DNA of 5,101 nucleotides from assembly GCA_031255815.1 (NCBI GenBank), contig JAIRRU010000113.1, forward strand, positions 1-5,101. Direction: 5' to 3'. Numbering within the stretch: the stretch's first letter is position 1; the number at the start of each line of letters is the position of its first letter. Origin of the DNA: Treponema sp. (GTDB lineage: Bacteria; Spirochaetota; Spirochaetia; Treponematales; Breznakiellaceae). The position numbers and the translations under genes were made by a program. The notes beneath the pieces were generated by a model that was not told the DNA's origin, made no database searches, and saw only the letters and a program-made list of their open reading frames with translations. Positions 1 through 5,101 of the stretch are shown one piece after another.

Positions 1-495
1 GCCTGTTACGAAAAGTACGGCAGCCTGGAGGCGCTTTTCCGATCCGCCATGATCCCGCGCCTGCCGGAGAAGGCCGCCTCAGCCGGGCACCCGGAGCCTG
101 CCGCGGCTTCCGGTATCTGGGAGGGCATCGCCCTGTTCCGGGAAACCATGGCCCGGGGGAACAGGGGCCTCTACACCAAGCATATCGCCGATCCCTATTC
201 CGCTTCCCCCTGCAAGCGCCTCTTTCTCAGCCTCCGCTGGCTCGTGCGGCGGGAAGGCCCGGTGGACATGGGCCTCTGGAAAAGCGTCTCCCCCGCCTCC
301 CTCTACATCCCCCTGGATCTCCACGTGGGGCGGACGGCCCGGCGGCTCGGCCTCCTGGATCCGGCCCGCAAGACCAACGATCGGAAAGCCGCCCTCGCCC
401 TGACCGAACGGCTCAGAGAATTCTGCCCGGAAGATCCGGCCCGCTACGATCTGGCCCTGTTCGGCTGGGGGCTGGAGGAGGGGCGTAACTCGTAA
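1..495 (+). CDS. TIGR02757/DUF2400 family protein, C-terminal part (5' end outside window)
   Basis: The reading frame is open from base 1 to a TAA at 493-495, giving 164 residues with no start in the window. An ATG at 49 is internal: the 16 codons before it continue the same protein-like frame (ACYEKYGSLEALFRSA). Family signatures seen are CKRLFLSLRWLVRREG, then VDMGLW, IPLDLHVGR, ARRLGLL and PEDPARYDLALFGWGLE. These match the C-terminal half of TIGR02757/DUF2400, proteins usually about 250-280 residues long, so roughly the first 100 residues lie upstream. The family is uncharacterised; a distant relation to helix-hairpin-helix DNA-repair glycosylases has been suggested, but no enzymatic role can be claimed here. 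The gene converges on the - strand ORF at 613-1083, with a 117-nt gap. No frameshift or damage is visible. The family assignment is by remembered motifs and is firm; the function is unknown. Confidence 0.87.
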   Translation, partial: ACYEKYGSLEALFRSAMIPRLPEKAASAGHPEPAAASGIWEGIALFRETMARGNRGLYTKHIADPYSASPCKRLFLSLRWLVRREGPVDMGLWKSVSPASLYIPLDLHVGRTARRLGLLDPARKTNDRKAALALTERLREFCPEDPARYDLALFGWGLEEGRNS

Positions 496-612
496 TTGTC
501 CGTCCTGCTTCCCGCTTGATATTCCGGATAACCGGGCATTGCCCATTCCGGTGAAACAATTACACAAAAAACAATAGGCTTGTTCGGGAACCGGCCGGGT
601 TTTGGAATAAGC
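496..612. other. Convergent intergenic gap, no clear terminator
   Basis: This 117-nt gap separates two convergent stop codons. It holds only weak hairpins: ACCGG at 531-535 pairing with CCGGT at 548-552, containing the alternative GGGC/GCCC stem at 534-544, and AACC at 589-592 pairing with GGTT at 598-601 followed by TT on the + strand. None has both a long stem and a U-tract. If the - strand ORF lost its middle by deletion, its 3' end here should still be native. No gene or repeat is seen in the gap. Confidence 0.4.
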
Positions 613-1083
613 TCAATTTTGTACGACTTCCATGGCGATACCGGCCCATTTTTCATATACGTCCTCAAGCGATTCAAACTGGTTTTTATATTTATGGCTG
701 ACCACGTCGTTCTCCGCCGCGGTTTCCCGGGTTTCTTCCTCAACAGCCATGCCGAACATCGTGTTTTCTATGGCCTTGTCCACCTGGATAAAGGGATCCA
801 CTACCATGTCTACGGGGAAAAATTCCCACTGGTACAGGATCTTGCGGAAGCGCCGCTCGTAATTCCGGCATTCCTGATCTTCGCAGCGCAGGGTAAGCTT
901 GTCTTCCGCATTCATCTCGTGCCAGCACACCTGATTGATGAGTACCATGGGACGTTCGGGTTTGAGGCTGTTCAGGGCCCGCCAGAGGCGGCGCTTTTCA
1001 TCCTGAACCGGAAGGGACGCGATTTCGGCGACCTGTTTTGCCAGTTCCCGCAGTATGGCCCGGTCTTTTTCCCTATTGTTCAT
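613..1083 (-). pseudogene. Uroporphyrinogen decarboxylase-like protein, internally deleted (N-terminus joined to C-terminal tail)
   Basis: The ORF ends in TGA at 613-615. ATG codons lie at 1087-1089 and 1083-1081. I prefer 1083 because GGGAG (1092-1096) sits 8 nt before it and only 2 nt before the other; the two proteins are 156 and 158 residues. Numbered from the upstream ATG, residues 1-140 match my memory of the N-terminus of a URO-D-like family of about 400 residues: REKDRAILRELAKQ, ASLPVQDEKRRLWRALN, LKPERPMVLINQVCWHEM, LYQWEFFPVDMVVDPF, NDVVSHKYKNQFES. The last 14 residues, YEKWAGIAMEVVQN, resemble the family's extreme C-terminus (a W..IAMEVVQ tail). The central TIM-barrel part, about 250 residues with the active-site region, is absent. 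I infer an in-frame internal deletion, so the product is very unlikely to be a working enzyme. Alternatives are a premature stop with a chance tail, or an assembly error. Intact relatives are thought to act on C1/corrinoid or unknown substrates; the exact role is unproven. The gene lies downstream of the sugar importer on the same strand. Confidence 0.7.
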
Positions 1084-1091
1084 ATTCATAG

Positions 1092-1096
1092 CTCCC
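1092..1096 (-). promoter_or_regulatory. Ribosome binding site deciding the start of the URO-D-like ORF
   Basis: On the - strand the sequence reads AAAAGGGAGCTATGAATATG. GGGAG is 2 nt from the first ATG (1089) and 8 nt from the second (1083), which favours the second as start. A further AAGGA at about 1101-1105 lies 11 nt from the first ATG and leaves some doubt. Confidence 0.5.
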
Positions 1097-1112
1097 TTTT
1101 TCCTTCATACAT

Positions 1113-1141
1113 CCTTATCAGTATCCTCAATGCATCCTCAA
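1113..1141 (-). promoter_or_regulatory. Weak candidate promoter for the URO-D-like ORF
   Basis: On the - strand TTGAGG (1141-1136, 4 of 6 to TTGACA) is followed after 16 nt by GATAAG (1119-1114, 4 of 6 to TATAAT). It lies between the terminator-like hairpin at 1219-1253 and the ORF start, where a separate promoter would be needed. The -35-like box falls inside a tandem repeat, so the match may be coincidental. Confidence is low. Confidence 0.22.
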
Positions 1142-1144
1142 TGC
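1123..1144. repeat. Perfect tandem duplication of an 11-bp unit
   Basis: ATCCTCAATGC occurs twice back to back (1123-1133 and 1134-1144). A degenerate partial relative, ATCCTTATC, precedes it at 1111-1119. The repeat lies about 40 nt upstream of the URO-D-like ORF start. It may be a slippage duplication or a pair of direct-repeat operator sites; one helical turn between copies (11 bp) is compatible with a dimeric regulator, but no known operator is recognised. Confidence 0.75.
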
Positions 1145-1218
1145 TGCTTTCAAACAATTTACCGCAAAGAGGCGGAGAAGGAACAAGCCCGACCGGATAA
1201 TTCTTCAGTTCGCCGGAA

Positions 1219-1253
1219 ACCTGCGGGATTTTGCCTCGAAAAGCCCCGCAGGT
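1219..1253 (-). terminator. Probable intrinsic terminator after the binding-protein gene
   Basis: A perfect 9-bp inverted repeat (ACCTGCGGG at 1219-1227, CCCGCAGGT at 1245-1253) encloses an inner TTTT/AAAA pairing with the 6-nt loop GCCTCG. It begins 11 nt beyond the TAG stop of the substrate-binding protein gene, where an operon end is expected. On the - strand the stem is followed by only a short T run (TTTCC), so termination may be partial and some readthrough into the URO-D-like ORF is possible. Confidence 0.62.
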
Positions 1254-1264
1254 CCTGGCCTCCG

Positions 1265-2992
1265 CTATTCTACATACTTCTGTATAATCGTTGCCAGTTC
1301 GGCGGACCCAAGGCGGTCAAGTTCCGCAAGGTAGGTGTTCCACGCGCCGTCGTCGTTGATGTTGCGGACCCCGGTGATAAATTCCACCATCACCTGCTGT
1401 TTGAAATCGTTCAGCACGGCGTTGATGTCCGCTATCCGCGCGTTGTCGTTATCGTCAAAGGCGATAGGCGGAATAAAAACGGACTGGGGCAGGGCCCAGG
1501 GTTCGTTCATGGCAGAAGTCAGATACCAGGTACCCTCGTTGGTAAAGGCCGCGTTGTTCACCAGGGGATCCCTCAGGGCGGGATCGCCGGTCTCAAGCCA
1601 GCGGATCATGTCTTCCACCCCTTCGGCCTCTTCGCCGCCGCGGAATTTTTTGTTGCGTATCATGGGGGCCGCCTGATCCCAGGTGGTATTGAGAACCTGG
1701 CTTCCGTAGGTTACGATCATGCGGTGGGACGCGGGAAGGTTGAGGATCGACTTGGTGTCGGGCGCGGCGTCCACCCAGGCCTCTCCCTTGGGCCCGATGT
1801 AGCTGTCCATCATGACTTCAAAGTTGATGAAGTAATCGTAGAGGGCCACCGCCAGTTCCGGATCCCTGCATTTATCGGTAATGTAATAGGACGCGCTTAA
1901 AATGGACCAGGGATCCTGGTTACCCGCGTTACGCTCGCCCTTGGGGCCCTCCAGGGCGCGGAGTTCAAAGAACTCCATTATGCGGTCGCTGGGCTGGACC
2001 GTGTAGTTGTTCTTCCAGGGGGCGCCGATCACCGCCAGTATCGGGGTATCCGCGCTGGCCAGAGCCCTCATCTGGTCCTGGTTCATGGAAAAAGAGTCGG
2101 CCAGGATAAGGCCTTCCCGGTAAAGGCCGTTCATGTACTTCAGAGCCTCCCGGAAACGGGGATCTTTGTACTGCTCCGTCACCTTGCCGTTGTCCAGGGC
2201 GAGGCCGAAATAGACACCGCTCAATACAAAGGGCATGAAAGGCTTGGATAAAAACGCTATAAACTGATTGAGATTAGCCTTTTCAGTGGCCATGGGAATC
2301 TCGTCCTGCCGGCCGTTGCCGTTCATATCGTGGGTCTTTACGTAGCGGAGGTATTCGGTAAATTCGTCCAGGGTTTCCGGCATTTTAAGCCCGTTGTCCC
2401 TGATCCAGGGCATAAAATACCAGTAACGGCCGCCGGAGAAGATGCAGTGAAGGCAGTCGTTTACCGAGGGAAGGGCGTACATCTTCCCGTCGTTGCTGCG
2501 AAGCCTTTCGTTCAGGGCGGGATACTCGTCAAAGGCCGCCTTGATGTTGGGGTACCCTAAAGGATCGTACTCGTCCAGCGGGATAAGGATGCCCTGGCCC
2601 GCGTAATACACCAGGTCGTTGAAATTCAGGGTATCGGTAATCAGGACTTCCGGGTAATCGCCGGCGCTTAAGAGCACGTTGAGCTGTTCCCGTTTATTGG
2701 CGGCGCTTCCCACCGTAATGTTCAGGTTTATGCCCGTCTCGTCCACAACCTTCTTGGTAAAACGGTTGTCCGCGTAGGCGTAACTGGACACCACGTTTGC
2801 CCCCCCGGACTCCGCCAGGAACAGGTTCAGGGTGGTGTTTCCGTCGGTCAGGGGCAGGCTCCCCCTAAGCCTGGCTGCGCCGGATGATCCCGATGAGGCG
2901 GCGGCGGAATCCCTTTTACAGGCCCCCATGCCGAAAAGCAGGGCGCCCGCCAGAACGGCGCCCAGGACGATAGTGAAACCTTTCTCCTTCAT
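1265..2992 (-). CDS. LplA-type extracellular solute-binding lipoprotein of a carbohydrate ABC importer
   Basis: The 575-residue product captures a substrate, probably an oligosaccharide, outside the cytoplasmic membrane and hands it to the two permeases encoded upstream. Residues 1-24 form a lipoprotein signal (MKEK, then hydrophobic VLGAVLAGALLFGMGA), with the lipidated cysteine at 25. The -3 residue is Met instead of the usual Leu, a relaxed lipobox of the kind known in spirochaetes. A Ser/Ala/Gly-rich linker (residues 29-40) follows. The mature part has features of the long LplA-like binding proteins: TLNLFLAESGG (54-64), LLSAGDYPEVLITD (107-120), and DMNGNGRQDEIP (222-233), an EF-hand-like loop common in this group and possibly Ca-binding. 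Length fits the family (about 500-575). The start is secure: AGGAGG lies 8 nt before the ATG. It follows the second permease gene by 99 nt and precedes a terminator-like hairpin. The sugar bound cannot be deduced. Family is firm; gene name not assigned. Confidence 0.93.
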   Translation of the reverse strand: MKEKGFTIVLGAVLAGALLFGMGACKRDSAAASSGSSGAARLRGSLPLTDGNTTLNLFLAESGGANVVSSYAYADNRFTKKVVDETGINLNITVGSAANKREQLNVLLSAGDYPEVLITDTLNFNDLVYYAGQGILIPLDEYDPLGYPNIKAAFDEYPALNERLRSNDGKMYALPSVNDCLHCIFSGGRYWYFMPWIRDNGLKMPETLDEFTEYLRYVKTHDMNGNGRQDEIPMATEKANLNQFIAFLSKPFMPFVLSGVYFGLALDNGKVTEQYKDPRFREALKYMNGLYREGLILADSFSMNQDQMRALASADTPILAVIGAPWKNNYTVQPSDRIMEFFELRALEGPKGERNAGNQDPWSILSASYYITDKCRDPELAVALYDYFINFEVMMDSYIGPKGEAWVDAAPDTKSILNLPASHRMIVTYGSQVLNTTWDQAAPMIRNKKFRGGEEAEGVEDMIRWLETGDPALRDPLVNNAAFTNEGTWYLTSAMNEPWALPQSVFIPPIAFDDNDNARIADINAVLNDFKQQVMVEFITGVRNINDDGAWNTYLAELDRLGSAELATIIQKYVE

Positions 2993-3000
2993 ACAAGTCT

Positions 3001-3006
3001 CCTCCT
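3001..3006 (-). promoter_or_regulatory. Strong ribosome binding site of the binding-protein gene
   Basis: The - strand reads AGGAGG with an 8-nt spacer to the ATG at 2992. This is a full anti-Shine-Dalgarno match and clearly better than the sites before the two permease genes, in keeping with the usual excess of binding protein over permease. Confidence 0.8.
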
Positions 3007-3026
3007 AAAATATATTTCAAGGAAGC

Positions 3027-3056
3027 TTGTCCCTAACACGTCTGCATTACGGGCAA
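3027..3056 (-). repeat. Imperfect hairpin between permease and binding-protein genes
   Basis: On the - strand TTGCCC(G)TAA pairs with TTAGGG(A)CAA: nine base pairs with two single-base bulges and a 10-nt loop. No T-tract follows directly, so it does not look like a full terminator. It could stabilise the 5' end of a processed binding-protein mRNA, as intercistronic structures do in other ABC importer operons. That role is inference only. Confidence 0.35.
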
Positions 3057-3091
3057 ACTCTCTATAAACCGGAACACGGAAACCGAAGGGA

Positions 3092-3985
3092 TCATTCCTT
3101 GAGGGAGCCGATCATCATGCCCCGGATAAAGTACTTCTGGATAAAGGGGTAGAGGGCCATCATGGGCAGGGCGCCGACTACCAATACGGCATAGCGGAGC
3201 TGCTGCAGGATGTTCTGCATGTTCTGGTACTGCTGGGGGTCCATGGATATCAGCATTTCCTGGGGCATCTGGGCGACAAAGAGGATGTCCCGCAGCACCA
3301 TCTGGAAACTGAAAGTAACCGGGTTGGTAAGGTAGAGGATGCCGTTAAAGTAACTGTTCCATATCCATACCGAATAGAAGAGGATCATCACCGCGATAAC
3401 CGGCACGGCCAGGGGAAGGGCAATAGTAAAGAAGAAACGTATGTCGTTGCAGCCGTCAATACGGGCGGCGTCCAGAAGCCCCGCGGGCAGGCTGTTCTGG
3501 AAATAGGATTTGACAATGATCATGTTGTAGCAGGAAAACATGAAGCCCACGATTAGGGCCCAGCGGGAACCGACCAGGTTCAGGTTCCGCATCAGGATAT
3601 AGTTGGGGATGAGCCCGCCCGAGAAAAACATGGTGAACACGAAGTAAAAGAGAAAGAATTTCCTGCCGGGAATATCCTTCCGGGACAGGGGGTAGGCCGC
3701 AAGCAGGATCAGAACTACCGAAACGGAGGTTCCCCCGGCTACATAGAGCAGGGAATTGAAAAAGGCTACCCGCAGGCGGACAAAATCGAAGACCGACTTG
3801 TAGGCCCTCAGGTTAAAGTCCACCGGCCAGAGCCATACCTTTCCCTGGGTAATGGCCGAGGTGGCGCTGAAAGAGCAGGCTACGCAGTAAACAAGGGGGT
3901 AAAGCACCAGGATACAACAGGTACCCAGAAAGGCGCTGCAGGAGTAATGGAAGATCTTGTCGGAAGCGGTTAATCGTCTCGTCAT
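3092..3985 (-). CDS. Carbohydrate ABC transporter permease, LplC/YtcP type
   Basis: The 297-residue integral membrane protein is one of the two permease subunits forming the importer channel (binding-protein-dependent transport permease family, CUT1 class). Hydrophobic segments lie near residues 15-38, 75-98, 109-130, 141-157, 185-208 and 264-282, consistent with six membrane spans. The cytoplasmic EAA loop that docks to the ATPase is visible at about 166-192: LPAGLLDAARIDGCNDIR, then IALPL. Here the usual EAA is DAA, a common variant. The C-terminus IQKYFIRGMMIGSLKE is the family's typical ending. Length is normal (about 290-300). The ATG at 3985 follows the stop of the first permease gene by 8 nt, and its ribosome site overlaps that stop, so translation is probably coupled. 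Family assignment is firm; LplC versus YtcP naming is not resolved. Confidence 0.94.
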   Translation of the reverse strand: MTRRLTASDKIFHYSCSAFLGTCCILVLYPLVYCVACSFSATSAITQGKVWLWPVDFNLRAYKSVFDFVRLRVAFFNSLLYVAGGTSVSVVLILLAAYPLSRKDIPGRKFFLFYFVFTMFFSGGLIPNYILMRNLNLVGSRWALIVGFMFSCYNMIIVKSYFQNSLPAGLLDAARIDGCNDIRFFFTIALPLAVPVIAVMILFYSVWIWNSYFNGILYLTNPVTFSFQMVLRDILFVAQMPQEMLISMDPQQYQNMQNILQQLRYAVLVVGALPMMALYPFIQKYFIRGMMIGSLKE

Positions 3986-3989
3986 GATT

Positions 3990-3995
3990 CCCCCT
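3990..3995 (-). promoter_or_regulatory. Ribosome binding site overlapping the upstream stop codon
   Basis: The - strand reads TTTTAGGGGGAATCATG. The AGGGGG purine run shares bases with the TAG stop of the first permease gene (3996-3994) and lies 4 nt from the ATG of the second. This arrangement suggests translational coupling between the two permease subunits, which are needed in equal amounts. Confidence 0.6.
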
Positions 3996-4968
3996 AAAAC
4001 ATTCCTTCGCCGGTAAGAAGGTTGGCAACCTTGTTAACCAGCAGGGTAAGGATCACCCCCACCAGATTCTGGAAAAGGCCTATGGCGGTACCGAAGGAAT
4101 AATCGGGCCGCCCTCCGAGCCCTCCCGCCCCCGTTCCCAAGCCGACTTTATACACATAGGTGGGGATTATCTCCGCGGTAGCGATGTTCAGGGGATTCTG
4201 CATAACGTAGGTCTTCTCGAAATTCCCCGCCAGGATGCCGCCCATGGAGAGGATGAGCATGATGACGATAATGGGCCTGATGGTGGGCAGGTCTATATGC
4301 CAGATCCGCTGCCAGATGGTCGCCCCGTCTATGATTCCCGCCTCGTGCATGGTAGGGTCTACCGCCGCCAGGGAGCTTATGTAGATGATGGCCGAATAGC
4401 CGGTCCCCTGCCAAATGCCGGACCAGACGTAAATGTGGGGGAAGATAGGCGCCGAGCCCATAAAGTTGACTTGCGGCAGGCCCAGGGCGGACAGGATCAT
4501 GTTGACCCCCCCGGATCTCATGCCGAGGAACTGGGTAAGCAGGGTTACCAGTAATACGGCGGAGAGGAAATAAGGCGCGAAGGTAACCGATTGGGTGAAT
4601 TTAGTGAAGCGCCGCAGCAGGCTGTGGTTGACGCAGATGGCCAGGAGCAGGGGGAAGGGGAAGCCGGCGATAAGCCCGTAGAGGCTGAGAACCAGGGTAT
4701 TCTTGATGATGTTTAAAAAGTTGGGGGAACTGAAGAACCGCTGGAAGTTGTACATCCCCACCCAGGGGCTGCCCCACACCCCCTGCCGGGGGGCAAAGCG
4801 TTTGAAGGCCATAAGGATACCGTAAATGGGGATGTAGTTGAATACAAAAACATACACAAAGGGAACGAATAAAAGGATGTACAGGTACCGGGCGTTCAGA
4901 ATCCTTTGCCAGAGCGTGATCCGGTGAACCAGGGGCCGGGCCCCGGTTTCATTGCTTAGCCGCGCCAT
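3994..4968 (-). CDS. lplB: Sugar ABC transporter permease, LplB family
   Basis: The 324-residue integral membrane protein is the first permease subunit of the importer. Residues 1-24 are a basic cytoplasmic lead, then come spans near 28-52, 88-112, 130-149, 180-200, 231-250 and 295-317. The segment YILLFVPFVYVFVFNYIPIYG followed by FKRF and the W.G..NFQRFF pattern (70-80) is characteristic of LplB-type permeases. The EAA loop lies at about 204-228: DPTMHEAGIIDGATIWQRI, then DLP, with EAG in place of the usual EAA. A Gly-rich stretch, GLGTGAGGLGGRPDYSFGTA (276-295), seems longer than the equivalent loop in relatives I remember. The ATG at 4968 has GGAG 6 nt upstream. It heads the visible operon and is followed by the second permease gene after 8 nt. 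No ATPase gene is present in the window. Family assignment is firm; the transported sugar is unknown. Confidence 0.93.
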   Translation of the reverse strand: MARLSNETGARPLVHRITLWQRILNARYLYILLFVPFVYVFVFNYIPIYGILMAFKRFAPRQGVWGSPWVGMYNFQRFFSSPNFLNIIKNTLVLSLYGLIAGFPFPLLLAICVNHSLLRRFTKFTQSVTFAPYFLSAVLLVTLLTQFLGMRSGGVNMILSALGLPQVNFMGSAPIFPHIYVWSGIWQGTGYSAIIYISSLAAVDPTMHEAGIIDGATIWQRIWHIDLPTIRPIIVIMLILSMGGILAGNFEKTYVMQNPLNIATAEIIPTYVYKVGLGTGAGGLGGRPDYSFGTAIGLFQNLVGVILTLLVNKVANLLTGEGMF

Positions 4969-5001
4969 AAGAGACTCCGTCTAGTTGGGGATTTTTCCGC
5001 G

Positions 5002-5026
5002 CTGCCGCGCCCTTTCCGCGGGGCAG
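5002..5026. repeat. GC-rich hairpin in the leader of the importer operon
   Basis: CTGCC (5002-5006) pairs with GGCAG (5022-5026), and GCG (5007-5009) with CGC (5017-5019) across a 2-nt bulge, leaving a 7-nt loop. It lies about 34 nt upstream of the first permease start, in an otherwise GC-rich leader. No T-tract follows on either strand, so I do not call it a terminator; a regulatory role is unproven. Confidence 0.35.
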
Positions 5027-5049
5027 GGCGGGAGAAGGGGAAGGTAAGA

Positions 5050-5082
5050 GGCTGCCCCGAAAACCGCGGTTCTGGAGCAGCC
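5050..5082. terminator. Terminator-like inverted repeat at the right edge
   Basis: GGCTGC (5050-5055) pairs with GCAGCC (5077-5082). The stem continues with CC/GG after one mismatch and ends in the inner palindrome AACCGCGGTT (5062-5071). On the - strand it is followed by CTCTTACCTT, a weak pyrimidine tail. It may end a gene lying to the right of the window, which would mean the importer operon begins between here and 4969, or it may be a copy of a dispersed repeat. Which strand it serves is uncertain. Confidence 0.42.
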
Positions 5083-5101
5083 CCGGGGGATAAAGATTTA
5101 T

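Noticed and set aside
79..567. Open frame on the - strand antisense to the DUF2400 gene
   Set aside because: The + strand carries conserved DUF2400 motifs; the antisense product is Gly/Pro-rich without any motif.
589..603. Possible + strand terminator AACC-GGCCG-GGTT with trailing T residues
   Set aside because: The stem is only 4 bp and the tail is short; too weak to call as the DUF2400 terminator.
444..743. - strand frame of 99 codons that could be the missing part of the URO-D-like protein after a frameshift
   Set aside because: I looked for a continuation of the family in this frame beyond 613; the translation shows no URO-D motifs, so a simple frameshift does not explain the short ORF.
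580..1200. Open frame on the + strand (206 codons) opposite the URO-D-like ORF
   Set aside because: The - strand reading gives clear family motifs with a ribosome site; the + strand product looks like a shadow and runs through intergenic DNA and the tandem repeat.
1055..1900. Long open frame on the + strand (281 codons) antisense to the end of the binding-protein gene
   Set aside because: It covers an intergenic terminator and the antisense of a well-supported gene. Its translation has no recognisable domain, and such frames are expected opposite GC-rich coding sequence.
2993..3091. Internal promoter between permease and binding-protein genes (TATAGA near 3060-3065)
   Set aside because: No acceptable -35 element at a sensible distance; only the hairpin and the ribosome site are supported.
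1..5101. CRISPR array, tRNA/rRNA, insertion sequence or phage genes
   Set aside because: No regularly spaced repeats, cloverleaf-like sequences, transposase motifs or terminal inverted repeats were seen on either strand.

Overview
The window reads as chromosomal DNA from a fairly GC-rich, Gram-type-ambiguous anaerobe. My best guess is a spirochaete of the Treponema group (termite-gut-like lineages). This rests on the combination of a DUF2400/TIGR02757 protein, an LplABC-type sugar transporter with a relaxed spirochaete-style lipobox, and a uroporphyrinogen-decarboxylase-like protein of a type I associate with carbohydrate-using anaerobes. Clostridia or Paenibacillus-like Firmicutes cannot be excluded from the sequence alone.

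Layout. At the left edge, on the + strand, is the C-terminal half of a DUF2400/TIGR02757 protein (1-495), cut by the window start. Everything else is on the - strand. From right to left in transcription order these are: a GC-rich leader with two hairpins (about 4969-5101); an LplB-type permease (3994-4968); a second, LplC/YtcP-type permease (3092-3985); an LplA-type substrate-binding lipoprotein (1265-2992); a hairpin that probably ends this transcript (1219-1253); and a short uroporphyrinogen-decarboxylase-like ORF (613-1083) that converges on the DUF2400 gene.

How the genes work together. The two permeases and the binding protein make up the membrane and capture parts of one CUT1-type carbohydrate ABC importer. 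The permease genes are 8 nt apart and probably translationally linked, and the binding-protein gene follows after 99 nt with a perfect AGGAGG site. No ATPase is present, so the importer probably uses a shared MsmK/UgpC-type ATPase encoded elsewhere. The substrate cannot be read from the sequence.

The most notable observation is the 613-1083 ORF. It carries the normal N-terminus of a roughly 400-residue URO-D-like family and then, with frame kept, what looks like the extreme C-terminus of the same family. This suggests that the whole catalytic barrel was lost by an in-frame internal deletion. I see no CRISPR array, tRNA, rRNA, insertion sequence or clearly new multi-gene system in this window.
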